A stretch of DNA of 23,705 nt from JAZKFT01 sp043760535 (GTDB taxonomy: Bacteria > Bacteroidota > Bacteroidia > Chitinophagales > Chitinophagaceae), in NCBI GenBank assembly GCA_043760535.1, contig JAYUOV010000322.1:1-23705 (forward strand), read 5' to 3'. A program made the translations under genes and the position numbers. This document shows, in pieces, positions 1 through 7,114 of the stretch. How positions within the stretch are numbered: the stretch's first letter is position 1; each line of letters starts with the position of its first letter. The notes below the pieces were generated by a model. That model was not told the origin of the DNA. It saw nothing but the letters and a program-made list of their open reading frames with translations, and searched no databases.

Positions 1-107
1 TCCCGTAGCATTACGGGACTCCGTTCATCTGAATGCTACTATCGGGCTTTTAGATTGCGAATAATAAGCGATTTCAGTTCTCTGGGTAAGGAGTTCTGAT
101 ATTATAG
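1..107 (+). repeat. Dispersed intergenic repeat, copy A (cut by window edge)
   Basis: This non-coding stretch aligns by eye with three other places in the window: 6690-6855, the reverse strand of 16267-16388, and 9362-9430. Shared landmarks in order are CATTACG, a GTTCA/GTTAA-CTG block, TGCTACtAtcGGGCTtTTAGA, GCGAATAATAAGCG, TTTCAGTTCTC and GGGTAAgGaGTTCT. Its first 18 bases form a perfect hairpin (7-bp stem TCCCGTA/TACGGGA, loop GCAT). The element probably begins before the window. No coding frame is apparent. Confidence 0.7.
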
Positions 108-408
108 AAAAGTGTGGCTTGTATAATGAGTTTGTTAATAATTGATTATTTTGGCCTTGTACCCAATCCGCATATAAAAAAGCTCTAAACCTACTGTATC
201 AATCAAAAAAAAAGAAAGGTGCTAGAAAGCTGCCAATGAAATGCAAAAGAACCAAAGCAGAGAGGAGTACACAATATTTTAATGGCGCTAATCTTCAAAA
301 ATTAATTTTAATGCATTTGCCCTGCGGGTATCTATTTCTTAAAATTTGCTAACAACGATACCTCACGAATTATAAAACTGTAGCTTTTTTGTTAGCAAGA
401 AGTTTTAC
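108..408. other. Intergenic region without a recognised gene
   Basis: I see no open frame with coding character, RNA gene or clear repeat here. It is AT-rich and contains an A-run near 208-217. It separates repeat copy A from the terminator downstream of the minus-strand S1-domain gene. Confidence 0.5.
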
Positions 409-450
409 AAAAAATACGACAACTGGTAACTACCTGTGGTCGTATTTTTT
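409..450. terminator. Bidirectional intrinsic terminator after the cvfB-like gene
   Basis: A 12-bp perfect stem (AAAAAATACGAC at 409-420 pairs with GTCGTATTTTTT at 439-450) encloses an 18-nt loop. The A/T tracts at the stem base would give a U-tract on either strand. It lies 54 bp past the stop of the minus-strand gene at 504-1334, so it most likely ends that transcript. Confidence 0.7.
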
Positions 451-503
451 GCTTCTATGTGTGGTAATGTATTAACCAACATGGGTTATTTGTGGTTTAC
501 ATT

Positions 504-1334
504 TCACCCAACCAATCTTACCCCATCCTTTTCAAAAGCTATTTTTCGCTGTTTAAATAAATTACCTGTGGCCATTTTAAAAGTCTTTTTGCTCATGGCA
601 AAAAAAGAGTAAATATCGTCGGGGTTACTTTTATCATGGTAAGGCAGAAAACCACCATTTTCTTTTAAAAGCCGTAAAACCTTTTCTGTTTCATCTTCCA
701 CCCTTGCATAGCCGGGCTTGCCCGCAGCCACATCTATGTTGTTGTCTTCACTAATTTTTTTAATAAAGCCTTTGAACTCATCGCCTACCTGAATATTCCT
801 ATAAATCTCATTAAAATGGATAACGCCTGTATGTTTATTATTAATAATAACCACATAACCAATATCGGTACGGCGGGATACTGTTAAGTTCACCAATTCC
901 ATTTCGGCAACGGTAAGATTATCGTTATCTAAATAGTAATCTATTTTTTCGGTGGCAGTAAGGCGGCCAGTTTGTTCGTCTAGGTATATGTAAACGAGGT
1001 AATCGCAGTTAGGCCGCATTACATTTACCTGTTTACTGCTGTGTACAAAAAGGTCTTTCATTAGCCCTATATCTAAAAAAGCCCCTTGTGGTGTGGTACT
1101 TATTACCCTCAGTTTTACAAAGTCGCCCACCTTGGCCTTTGGTTGCAGTGTGGTAGCTATCAGCCGGTCGTCGCCATCGTGGTACACAAAAACCCTTAGA
1201 GTGTCACCAATGCCTTTGCCCTGTGGCACAAATCTTTTGGGTAATAGAATACCCTCTTCACTATCGTCTAAAAATACGCCAATAGCTGATTGGCGTATTA
1301 TTGTTAGTTCGTTATAATTACCAACTTGTATCAT
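504..1334 (-). CDS. cvfB: CvfB/YitL-family S1-domain RNA-binding protein
   Basis: This 276-residue protein has the layout of the CvfB (YitL) family: consecutive S1-type OB-fold domains and a C-terminal winged-helix-like domain. The first S1-like unit is about residues 1-62, where IGVFLDD and ILLPKRFVP are typical. The second is about 66-125, with GDFVKLRVISTTPQGAFLDI and DLFVHSSKQ. A third, divergent unit lies around 145-210. The C-terminal domain (about 215-276) contains the family-typical DKSNPDDIYSFFAMSKKTFK and a terminal basic stretch ending GVRLVG. Homologues bind RNA and affect virulence gene expression in Staphylococcus; a role in this organism is unknown. It is cytoplasmic (no signal peptide). 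The ATG at 1334 gives the usual family start. It is transcribed in the same direction as murA, 159 bp away, probably from its own promoter in that gap. Confidence 0.85.
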   Translation of the reverse strand: MIQVGNYNELTIIRQSAIGVFLDDSEEGILLPKRFVPQGKGIGDTLRVFVYHDGDDRLIATTLQPKAKVGDFVKLRVISTTPQGAFLDIGLMKDLFVHSSKQVNVMRPNCDYLVYIYLDEQTGRLTATEKIDYYLDNDNLTVAEMELVNLTVSRRTDIGYVVIINNKHTGVIHFNEIYRNIQVGDEFKGFIKKISEDNNIDVAAGKPGYARVEDETEKVLRLLKENGGFLPYHDKSNPDDIYSFFAMSKKTFKMATGNLFKQRKIAFEKDGVRLVG

Positions 1335-1493
1335 GGATAAGTATTGTTATTATGCCTGTAGCAAAAACTTTGGCAAGGTAAATAGTTAGAAATTTAAAAA
1401 AACTAGCAGCATTACATAAGTCTTTAAAATGGTGTAAGCTGTATTGCAATCAGGCATTACTTAACCATTAATTTAAAAAAACGCATAATGGGA

Positions 1494-2801
1494 TTATGAG
1501 ACCCTCTTAATATCCGCTCCCAAAGCCCTTAGGCGTTCGTCTATATATTGGTAGCCACGGTCTATTTGTTCTATGTTTTGAATAATGCTTTTACCATCGG
1601 CACTTAATGCGGCAATCAGCAGAGCCACACCGGCACGTATATCGGGGCTGCTCATGGTAATGCCACGCAGTTTTTGCTCCCGGCCAAGCCCTACCACCGC
1701 TGCCCTGTGTGGATCGCAAAGAATGATTTGTGCACCCATATCTATAAGTTTATCTGTAAAGAATAAGCGGCTTTCAAACATTTTTTGGTGCACTAAAACC
1801 GTTCCCTTGGCCTGTGTGGCTACTACTAAAACAATACTTAGCAAATCTGGCGTAAAGCCTGGCCATGGATGGTCGTAAATGGTAAGCACACCACCATCCA
1901 TAAAAGTTTGTATTTCGTAAATATCTTGTTCTGGTACAATAATATCGTCGCCTTGTATGTCGAAATGGATACCTAACTGCCGAAATTTATCAGGTATCAT
2001 GCCAAGGTCGGCAATGCCACAACCTTTAATGGTTACCGCACTTTGCGTCATAGCGGCAAGGCCAATAAAAGAGCCCACTTCAATCATATCTGGCAAAATG
2101 CGGTGTGCTGTTCCGCCCAGCTTTTCCACGCCTTTTATAATCAGCATATTGCTGCCAATACCGCTAATATTACCGCCCATGCGGTTAATCATTTTACACA
2201 ATTGCTGCAGATACGGCTCACAGGCGGCGTTATAAATGGTAGTAGTGCCTTCGGCCAAACAGGCAGCCATTACAATGTTTGCCGTGCCGGTTACCGATGG
2301 TTCATCCAGCAGCATAAAAGTGCCTTTGAGGTTGCTGCCTTCCAGGTCGTAGCAGCCATTTTCGGTATTGTAAGTAAATGTTGCCCCCAGTTTTTCGAAA
2401 CCAACGATGTGCGTATCCAGCCTGCGGCGGCCTATTTTGTCGCCACCTGGCTTGGGTACAAATGCTTTTTTAAACCGTGCCAGCATTGGTCCGGCCATCA
2501 TAACCGAACCACGCAGCTTGCCGCTTTTTTTATGAAATTCTTTTGTACTCAGGTAGTCCAGGTTTACAGCATCGGCCTGAAAAATACAGGTGTCTCGTTG
2601 TGGCCTTTCTACTTTTACACCCATATCCTGCAGCAGCTCTATCAGCAGGTTTACATCTACAATATCGGGTATATTGGTAATGGTTATTTTTTGGGGTGAT
2701 AATAAAACGGCACAAAGAATTTGCAATGCTTCGTTTTTAGCACCCTGCGGCACGATGGTGCCACTTAATTTTTTTCCGCCTCTTACTTCAAAACTAGACA
2801 T
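1494..2801 (-). CDS. murA: UDP-N-acetylglucosamine 1-carboxyvinyltransferase (MurA)
   Basis: MurA transfers enolpyruvate from PEP to UDP-GlcNAc, the first committed cytoplasmic step of peptidoglycan synthesis. The 435-residue length and the two-lobed EPSP-synthase-like sequence fit the family. Landmarks are the N-terminal GxxxLSGTIVPQGAKNEAL with the catalytic Lys22, the flexible active-site loop around residues 105-130 (PKPGGDKIGRRRLDTH), the DEPSVTGTANI segment, and the C-terminal RGYQYIDERLRALGADI. The loop residue that is Cys115 in E. coli is Asp121 here (codon at 2439-2441). In Mycobacterium and Chlamydia the same Cys-to-Asp change prevents covalent modification by fosfomycin, so intrinsic target-level resistance is expected. 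The ATG at 2801 starts the protein with the conserved MSSFEVRGGKKLSG. A terminator separates it from the DUF4290 gene upstream. Confidence 0.97.
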   Translation of the reverse strand: MSSFEVRGGKKLSGTIVPQGAKNEALQILCAVLLSPQKITITNIPDIVDVNLLIELLQDMGVKVERPQRDTCIFQADAVNLDYLSTKEFHKKSGKLRGSVMMAGPMLARFKKAFVPKPGGDKIGRRRLDTHIVGFEKLGATFTYNTENGCYDLEGSNLKGTFMLLDEPSVTGTANIVMAACLAEGTTTIYNAACEPYLQQLCKMINRMGGNISGIGSNMLIIKGVEKLGGTAHRILPDMIEVGSFIGLAAMTQSAVTIKGCGIADLGMIPDKFRQLGIHFDIQGDDIIVPEQDIYEIQTFMDGGVLTIYDHPWPGFTPDLLSIVLVVATQAKGTVLVHQKMFESRLFFTDKLIDMGAQIILCDPHRAAVVGLGREQKLRGITMSSPDIRAGVALLIAALSADGKSIIQNIEQIDRGYQYIDERLRALGADIKRVS

Positions 2802-2810
2802 TAAAATTTA

Positions 2811-2860
2811 CGATTTACGATTTGGGAATTACGATTTTGCGAAGTACGAAGTACTACAAC
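2811..2860. repeat. Short degenerate direct repeats (TTTACGA / AAGTACGA type)
   Basis: Immediately upstream of murA are two head-to-tail TTTACGA units, then GAATTACGA, then GCGAAGTACGAAGTAC. These behave like a short-unit, drifted direct repeat built on the core TACGA. They fall in the murA 5' region, so they may lie in its leader. Function unknown. Confidence 0.5.
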
Positions 2861-2861
2861 G

Positions 2862-2893
2862 AAAAATCCCGAATAATTTTCGGGATTTTTTTG
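2862..2893 (-). terminator. Intrinsic terminator after the DUF4290 gene
   Basis: A 12-bp perfect stem (AAAAATCCCGAA at 2862-2873 with TTCGGGATTTTT at 2879-2890) has a 5-nt loop and T-runs on both strands. It lies 42 bp beyond the stop of the minus-strand DUF4290 gene and about 60 bp before murA, so it should isolate murA from upstream transcription. Confidence 0.75.
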
Positions 2894-2934
2894 CAGTAGC
2901 ATTAGCAATTGTTTATTATTCTGTGATCCATTGA

Positions 2935-3708
2935 TTAAAAACGCTTCTTTTTATTGAATTTATTATTAGGATTGTTATTGGTACGTGGGCCGGCCTGCTG
3001 TGTGTTACCGCTACTATTGCCACCGGCATTGCGGTTTTCTCTAAACTGGCCGCCAGCATTGGCAGCCCCCCCGGTACGGTTGTTATTGTTGCGATTATTA
3101 TTATTCCTAAAGTTGCGGTTGTTGTTTTTCTTTGCGTAGGTGTAACCCTCGGTTTCGTTAAAACTTGGGGCACGGTGGCGTACAAAAGGGGTGGCACTAA
3201 ACTCCAGTTCGCCATTGGTAATACTGTTAAGTTCCTGCCTTATGCCATCATCATGCACCAGTTCTTTGTGCCAGTTGCTGTAGGCCAATTTCATGTAATG
3301 TGCTATTACGTGGGCAAAGCCGCTTTTCTTTTCTGCATTGCCTTCGGCCATGGCTTTATTTATAACCAACTCTAGATTTTTACCCAAATGGTTGTACCGT
3401 GGCTTGCGTTTTGGGTAACGCAATGGTGCCGGCTTGGATTTATAGGTAGCTCTTTCTGGCTTGCCGTAAGGGCTTACCACATCCAGCTTAAAATCGCTGA
3501 TTACAAACAGGTGATCCCACAGTTTGTGCTTGTAATCTTCTATTGTTTTTAATTGCGGGTTAAGGAAAGCCATCAGTTCTACCACGCTTTCGGCCTGTTT
3601 CTGCTGGCTTTTCTTGTCTTCCACAGTAAGTATATGATCTACCATTTTTTGTACGTGGCGACCATATTCCCTCATAACCAAATGTTCTCTTGCTGAGTTA
3701 TATTCCAT
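2935..3708 (-). CDS. DUF4290 domain protein with N/R/G-rich tail
   Basis: This is a member of the Bacteroidota-specific DUF4290 family, whose biochemical function is unknown. The conserved part is about residues 1-185 (MEYNSAREHLVMREYGRHVQ at the start, then a helical region with MAFLNPQ and KLWDHLFVISDFKLDVVSPY). From about residue 190 to the end (257) the protein becomes low-complexity, rich in Asn, Arg and Gly, and ends in KKKRF; such tails are usually disordered and can bind RNA, but that is inference. I start it at ATG 3708 because MEYN is the family start; a TTG nine codons upstream would add residues not seen in the family. There is no signal peptide or membrane segment. The transcript ends at the 2862-2893 terminator. 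Confidence 0.85.
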   Translation of the reverse strand: MEYNSAREHLVMREYGRHVQKMVDHILTVEDKKSQQKQAESVVELMAFLNPQLKTIEDYKHKLWDHLFVISDFKLDVVSPYGKPERATYKSKPAPLRYPKRKPRYNHLGKNLELVINKAMAEGNAEKKSGFAHVIAHYMKLAYSNWHKELVHDDGIRQELNSITNGELEFSATPFVRHRAPSFNETEGYTYAKKNNNRNFRNNNNRNNNNRTGGAANAGGQFRENRNAGGNSSGNTQQAGPRTNNNPNNKFNKKKRF

Positions 3709-3972
3709 AAATCGATAGTAATTGGCAGTAGCCAAAAGGCAATAAATAATTTGCCGGGATGAAAATTGAAGTAACTAAATTTTAATAAAAGTAAGGATAT
3801 TATGCTTAAAAATGTGTGTCTGTACCGATACGCTAAGTATGAAGCGTAAACTTTCAGGAGCAATGCAAATGTAGTGATGTAATGCTATTTAGCTGTATGT
3901 AGTTCAAAACAAATAATCAATTTTGAAGAATATAACCTTTGTAGGCATTTGCTTTGCCATGAAGCAAAATAC
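3709..3972. other. Divergent intergenic region between DUF4290 and dusB genes
   Basis: This stretch (about 260 bp up to the dusB promoter) should contain the minus-strand promoter for the DUF4290 gene, which I cannot place. An imperfect hairpin (ATTTGCTT with AAGCAAAAT) sits at about 3948-3970, just before the dusB -33 element. No gene or repeat is evident. Confidence 0.4.
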
Positions 3973-4003
3973 TTGCTAACAGCCCATTCCTGCTTATTTT
4001 CGC
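3973..4003 (+). promoter_or_regulatory. Bacteroidota-type promoter for dusB
   Basis: TTG at 3973-3975 is followed after exactly 19 nt by TATTTTCGC at 3995-4003, matching the Bacteroidota -33/-7 architecture. Transcription would begin near 4010, leaving a leader of about 80 nt that carries a small upstream ORF. Confidence 0.6.
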
Positions 4004-4035
4004 CCCTGCATTGTACAAATAAAATCAATAAATAG

Positions 4036-4089
4036 ATGAAAAACAGTAGCCTAATCCCTACTTGCCAATCACTATTCCCAACTAGCTAA
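4036..4089 (+). CDS. Possible 17-codon leader ORF overlapping the dusB start
   Basis: An ATG at 4036 opens a frame of 17 codons (MKNSSLIPTCQSLFPTS) whose stop overlaps the dusB start codon as TAATG at 4087-4091. It lies downstream of the predicted promoter, so it would be at the 5' end of the dusB mRNA, and translation could be coupled through the overlap. The peptide resembles nothing I recognise and the length could be chance. Conservation has not been tested. Confidence 0.25.
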   Translation: MKNSSLIPTCQSLFPTS

Positions 4090-5126
4090 TGGTAAAGATT
4101 GAAAACATAGAACTCCCCGATTTTCCGCTGTTGCTGGCACCTATGGAAGATGTAAGCGACCCGCCTTTCCGTGCCGTATGCAAACAAAACGGTGCCGACC
4201 TGATGTACACCGAGTTTATCAGCAGCGAAGGGTTGATAAGGGATGCTGTAAAGAGCCGTAAGAAGCTGGATATTTTTGATTACGAACGCCCAATAGGCAT
4301 CCAGATTTTTGGTGGGGATGAAGATAGCCTGGCCATGGCCAGCCGCATTGTAGATGTTACCAACCCCGATTTACTGGATATCAATTTTGGCTGCCCGGTA
4401 AAAAAAGTGGCCTGTAAAGGTGCGGGTGCAGGAGTGCTAAAAGATATAAATTTAATGGTACGCCTAACAAGTGCCTGTGTAAAAGCCACCAAACTGCCCG
4501 TAACTGTAAAAACTCGCCTTGGCTGGGACGAGAATTCCCTAAACATAGAAGAAGTGGCTGAACGCCTGCAGGATATTGGCATTAAAGCCCTCAGCATCCA
4601 TGGCCGTACCCGCAGCCAAATGTATAAAGGCGACGCCGACTGGAGCCTGATAGCCAAGGTTAAAAACAACCCCCGCATTCACATACCCATTTTTGGCAAT
4701 GGAGATATAGACAGCCCTCAAAAAGCGCTGACTTACAAAAATCGCTATGGAGTAGATGGGGTAATGATTGGCCGTGCAGCTATTGGCTATCCATGGATAT
4801 TTAGAGAAATAAAGCACTTTGTACAAACCGGCGAACTACTGCCACCACCCACCATTGAAGAACGGGTGGAAGTATGCAAAAACCACCTGCGTAAAAGCCT
4901 GGAGTGGAAAGGCTCTGTGGTGGGCATTTTTGAAATGCGCCGCCATTACACCAACTACCTAAAAGGCCTACCCAATATTAAAGAATACCGTGGCCAGCTG
5001 GTACGCCTAAATACTTTAGAAGAAATAGAAGTAGTGCTAGACGAAGTACAAAGCCAATACACCGGTTATTCTTTTGAAAGAATACCCATAGAGCTGATTA
5101 ATTACCATGAAAAATGCCCGGTGTAA
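4089..5126 (+). CDS. dusB: tRNA-dihydrouridine synthase (DusB type)
   Basis: This FMN-dependent enzyme reduces specific uridines in the tRNA D-loop to dihydrouridine using NADPH, in the cytoplasm. The 345-residue protein has the complete Dus layout. The TIM-barrel FMN-binding domain is about residues 10-245, with LLLAPMEDVSDPPFR, IQIFGGD, DINFGCPVKKV with the catalytic Cys102, KTRLGW, SIHGRTRSQMYKGDADW, and the phosphate-binding GNGDI and GVMIGRAAIGYPWIF. The helical C-terminal domain (about 250-345) contains RRHYTNYLKG. It is probably transcribed alone: its own promoter lies upstream, and downstream is a gap of 279 bp before serC. The subtype DusB is assigned from overall resemblance, so the target uridine is less certain than the enzyme class. 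Confidence 0.93.
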   Translation: MVKIENIELPDFPLLLAPMEDVSDPPFRAVCKQNGADLMYTEFISSEGLIRDAVKSRKKLDIFDYERPIGIQIFGGDEDSLAMASRIVDVTNPDLLDINFGCPVKKVACKGAGAGVLKDINLMVRLTSACVKATKLPVTVKTRLGWDENSLNIEEVAERLQDIGIKALSIHGRTRSQMYKGDADWSLIAKVKNNPRIHIPIFGNGDIDSPQKALTYKNRYGVDGVMIGRAAIGYPWIFREIKHFVQTGELLPPPTIEERVEVCKNHLRKSLEWKGSVVGIFEMRRHYTNYLKGLPNIKEYRGQLVRLNTLEEIEVVLDEVQSQYTGYSFERIPIELINYHEKCPV

Positions 5127-5137
5127 TGTGGCATACA

Positions 5138-5278
5138 TTATTTAGCTGCTCTGAAAGCTTTTTTCGATTTGCCTTTAGGTGTTAGCATTACTAGCAATTT
5201 AAGCTGTTTTCTGGAAGCTACTTTAGAGGTGGTAATCTCTACACGTTGCTTTTACAGAGTAGCCATAAATTCTTTCAT
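5138..5278 (-). pseudogene. Possible small basic protein gene with an in-frame stop
   Basis: Read on the minus strand from ATG 5278, eight codons (MKEFMATL) are followed by TAA and then by 37 open codons that look coding (KQRVEITTSKVASRKQLKLL, then VMLTPKGKSKKAFRAAK) before a second TAA at 5138. The lysine-rich downstream peptide is unusual for non-coding DNA of this composition. The frame extends upstream of the ATG through GTG ACT GAA AAA AAA. I read this as a short gene broken by one nonsense codon, or a remnant; chance remains possible. I do not recognise the family. It is convergent with dusB, 11 bp from the dusB stop. Confidence 0.3.
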
Positions 5279-5373
5279 TTTTTTTTCAGTCACGATACCT
5301 TAATAGTACATATTATAAGGCATTAGCAAGCAACAGGCGGAAATTTCATTCCCAAATTCTATGCCATTTCGTT

Positions 5374-5381
5374 TAATTTTG
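5374..5381 (+). promoter_or_regulatory. Possible -7 element for serC
   Basis: TAATTTTG at 5374-5381 matches the TAnnTTTG consensus exactly and lies about 25 bp before the GTG start of serC. I see no good TTG at the expected -33 position, so this is a weak call. Confidence 0.3.
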
Positions 5382-5405
5382 CTCCTTATATAATTTTTAC
5401 CAACT

Positions 5406-6473
5406 GTGATCCACAATTTTAACGGCGGGCCAAGCATCTTACCAAAAGAAGTATTTGCAGCAGCAAGCGAAGCCATATTGAATTTCAACAATACTGGCTT
5501 GTCTATATTGGAAATTGGCCACCGTACATCGCTGTTTCAGCCGGTGATGGATGAGGCCATTTTGCTGGCCAAAGAGCTGATGCAACTAGACGATGAACAC
5601 GAAATACTGTTCCTGCACGGTGGTGCTAGCACCCAATTTATGCAAGTACCCATGAACTTGCTGGGAAGCAATGAAACTGCCGCCTACCTCGATTGCGGCA
5701 CATGGGGCTTAAAGGCGATTAAAGAAGCCCAATTGTTTGGCAAAGTAAATGTGGTGGCTACCAGCAAAGACAAGGGCTACACTTACATACCAAAAGGTTA
5801 TGAGATTCCGGTTGATGTAAAATATTTTCATTACACCACCAACAACACCATTGAGGGTACCCAAATTTTCGACATACCCGAAACCAACTTGCCGTTGGTG
5901 GCTGATATGAGCAGCGATATTTTAAGCCATGTTATGGACTTTAACCGCTTCGATTTAATATACGCTGGAGCCCAAAAAAACATTGGCGCTGCCGGGGTAA
6001 ATATGGTGGTGGTTAAAAAAGATATTCTGGGCAAATCCGGCAGAAATATCCCATCTATGCTGGATTACAGGCAACATATAGCCAACGGAAGTATGCTAAA
6101 TACGCCACCGGTATTTGCCATTTATGTATGTATGCTTACGCTGCGCTGGTTAAAAAATGTGGGCGGAGTAAGTGCCATTGAGCACATCAACAATCAAAAG
6201 GCCTCGCTGCTGTATAATACCCTGGATACACTTCCTATTTTTAGCCCAACTGTGGCTACAGAAGACCGTAGCAAAATGAATGTGGTTTTTGTAATGCCTG
6301 ATAAAATTTTGGAAGAAGAATTTAAAGCCCTTGCCAAACAGGAAGGCATGGTGGGCATTGCAGGCCACAGAAGTGTTGGTGGCTTTAGGGTGTCGCTCTA
6401 TAATGCCTTGCCCCTAAGTAGCGTAGCCGTTTTTGTAGAGCTTATGAAAGAATTTGCACACAAAAAAGGGTAG
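5406..6473 (+). CDS. serC: Phosphoserine aminotransferase
   Basis: SerC is a PLP enzyme that converts 3-phosphohydroxypyruvate and glutamate to phosphoserine in the serine pathway; it also serves pyridoxine synthesis in some bacteria. The 355-residue protein matches the class-V family along its length. It opens with HNFNGGPSILP, has EIGHRTSLF for substrate binding, the cofactor-phosphate loop HGGAS at 71-75, DMSSDI, and the Schiff-base lysine K191 in YAGAQKNIGAAG. The C-terminal domain includes GIAGHRSVGGFRVSLYNAL. The start is GTG at 5406: it gives the usual start just before HNFN, and no in-frame ATG lies close upstream. A strong terminator follows at 6512, so it is probably monocistronic. 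The usual neighbour serA is not present in the window. Confidence 0.95.
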   Translation: MIHNFNGGPSILPKEVFAAASEAILNFNNTGLSILEIGHRTSLFQPVMDEAILLAKELMQLDDEHEILFLHGGASTQFMQVPMNLLGSNETAAYLDCGTWGLKAIKEAQLFGKVNVVATSKDKGYTYIPKGYEIPVDVKYFHYTTNNTIEGTQIFDIPETNLPLVADMSSDILSHVMDFNRFDLIYAGAQKNIGAAGVNMVVVKKDILGKSGRNIPSMLDYRQHIANGSMLNTPPVFAIYVCMLTLRWLKNVGGVSAIEHINNQKASLLYNTLDTLPIFSPTVATEDRSKMNVVFVMPDKILEEEFKALAKQEGMVGIAGHRSVGGFRVSLYNALPLSSVAVFVELMKEFAHKKG

Positions 6474-6511
6474 TTTTTTTGGCCATTAAGCCAATAGCAT
6501 AGAATAGTAAG

Positions 6512-6545
6512 ACGCCATTTCTTTTTAGAAATGGCGTTTTACTTT
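6512..6545 (+). terminator. Intrinsic terminator of serC
   Basis: An 11-bp perfect stem (ACGCCATTTCT at 6512-6522 with AGAAATGGCGT at 6527-6537) has a TTTT loop and is followed by TTTACTTT. It starts 39 bp after the serC stop. Confidence 0.85.
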
Positions 6546-6670
6546 GGTTACCGCTGGTTTTACTGGGCTTACCCTAATAATTAATGATTTTTTTTGGTAA
6601 AAAACGGTTGTGAAAAATGAAAAATCCGTATATATATTCAAATTTTTAAAATTCATAACAACTTATTTTT

Positions 6671-6696
6671 CGAAGTTTTGATTGCTTCGTTTTTTT
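6671..6696 (+). terminator. Terminator-like hairpin leading into repeat copy B
   Basis: CGAAG at 6671-6675 pairs with CTTCG at 6685-6689 (9-nt loop) and is directly followed by seven T's. It may be a second terminator after serC, or part of the repeat, whose copy C also begins at a T-tract before ACCCA. Confidence 0.45.
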
Positions 6697-6855
6697 ACCC
6701 AACAAAAGCTGTACCCTGATGGAGTAAATTAGGCAAATATTTTTTATTCCGAAACATTACGAGGCTCTGTTAAACTGTTTGCTACAACTGGGCTTCTGAT
6801 ACTGTGAATAAATGGCGGTTTCTGTTCTTAGGGTAAAGTGTTCTAAAATTGTAGG
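6690..6855 (+). repeat. Dispersed intergenic repeat, copy B
   Basis: This is the longest plus-strand copy of the family. Starting at a T-run, it shares with copy C (reverse strand of 16267-16388) the block TTTTTTTACCCA, then GTACCCTGATGG, CATT, GTT-AACTGTTTGCTAC, TGGGCTtcTgA and ATAA. It shares with copy A (1-107) the CATTACG, GGGCTT, TTCT-AGGGTAAaGtGTTCT landmarks. It lies in the 640-bp gap between serC and rel/spoT. The rest of that gap (about 6856-7045) shows no gene. Confidence 0.7.
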
Positions 6856-7045
6856 ATGTTTTTGATTATTTACCAATACTGCTAAAAAGCTACATTTAAG
6901 TATTGTAATTATCAGCGTATAGAATCGAAGAAACGGCTAGACCCAATTATTTAGTGGATGAACATGGGTTTTGATTCTGCTTTGCTAAAAAAACATTGAT
7001 TTTAAAAACACAATTCCCCCTACCGTGCCCCGTAAAGAAACAATA

Positions 7046-7074
7046 TTGGGCTTAAAATAGCAGTTTATAATTTG
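7046..7074 (+). promoter_or_regulatory. Probable promoter of rel/spoT
   Basis: TTG at 7046-7048, 19 nt, then TAATTTG at 7068-7074 gives the same -33/-7 architecture as several other genes here. It predicts a leader of about 35 nt before the ATG at 7115. Confidence 0.5.
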
Positions 7075-7114
7075 CCCATTTTCCAAACGAAGTTTATCCC
7101 TAAATTCGTTATTA

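Noticed and set aside
2043..2699. Open frame of 218 codons on the plus strand opposite murA
   Set aside because: It is fully antisense to a well-supported murA, and its translation shows no domain or signal.
2916..3215. Alternative minus-strand frame of 99 codons within DUF4290
   Set aside because: It is a frame-shifted reading of the repetitive Asn-rich tail.
7101..7108. TAAATTCG as the -7 box of rel/spoT
   Set aside because: It would start transcription at or after the ATG, and no TTG lies at the right spacing; the 7046/7068 pair fits better.
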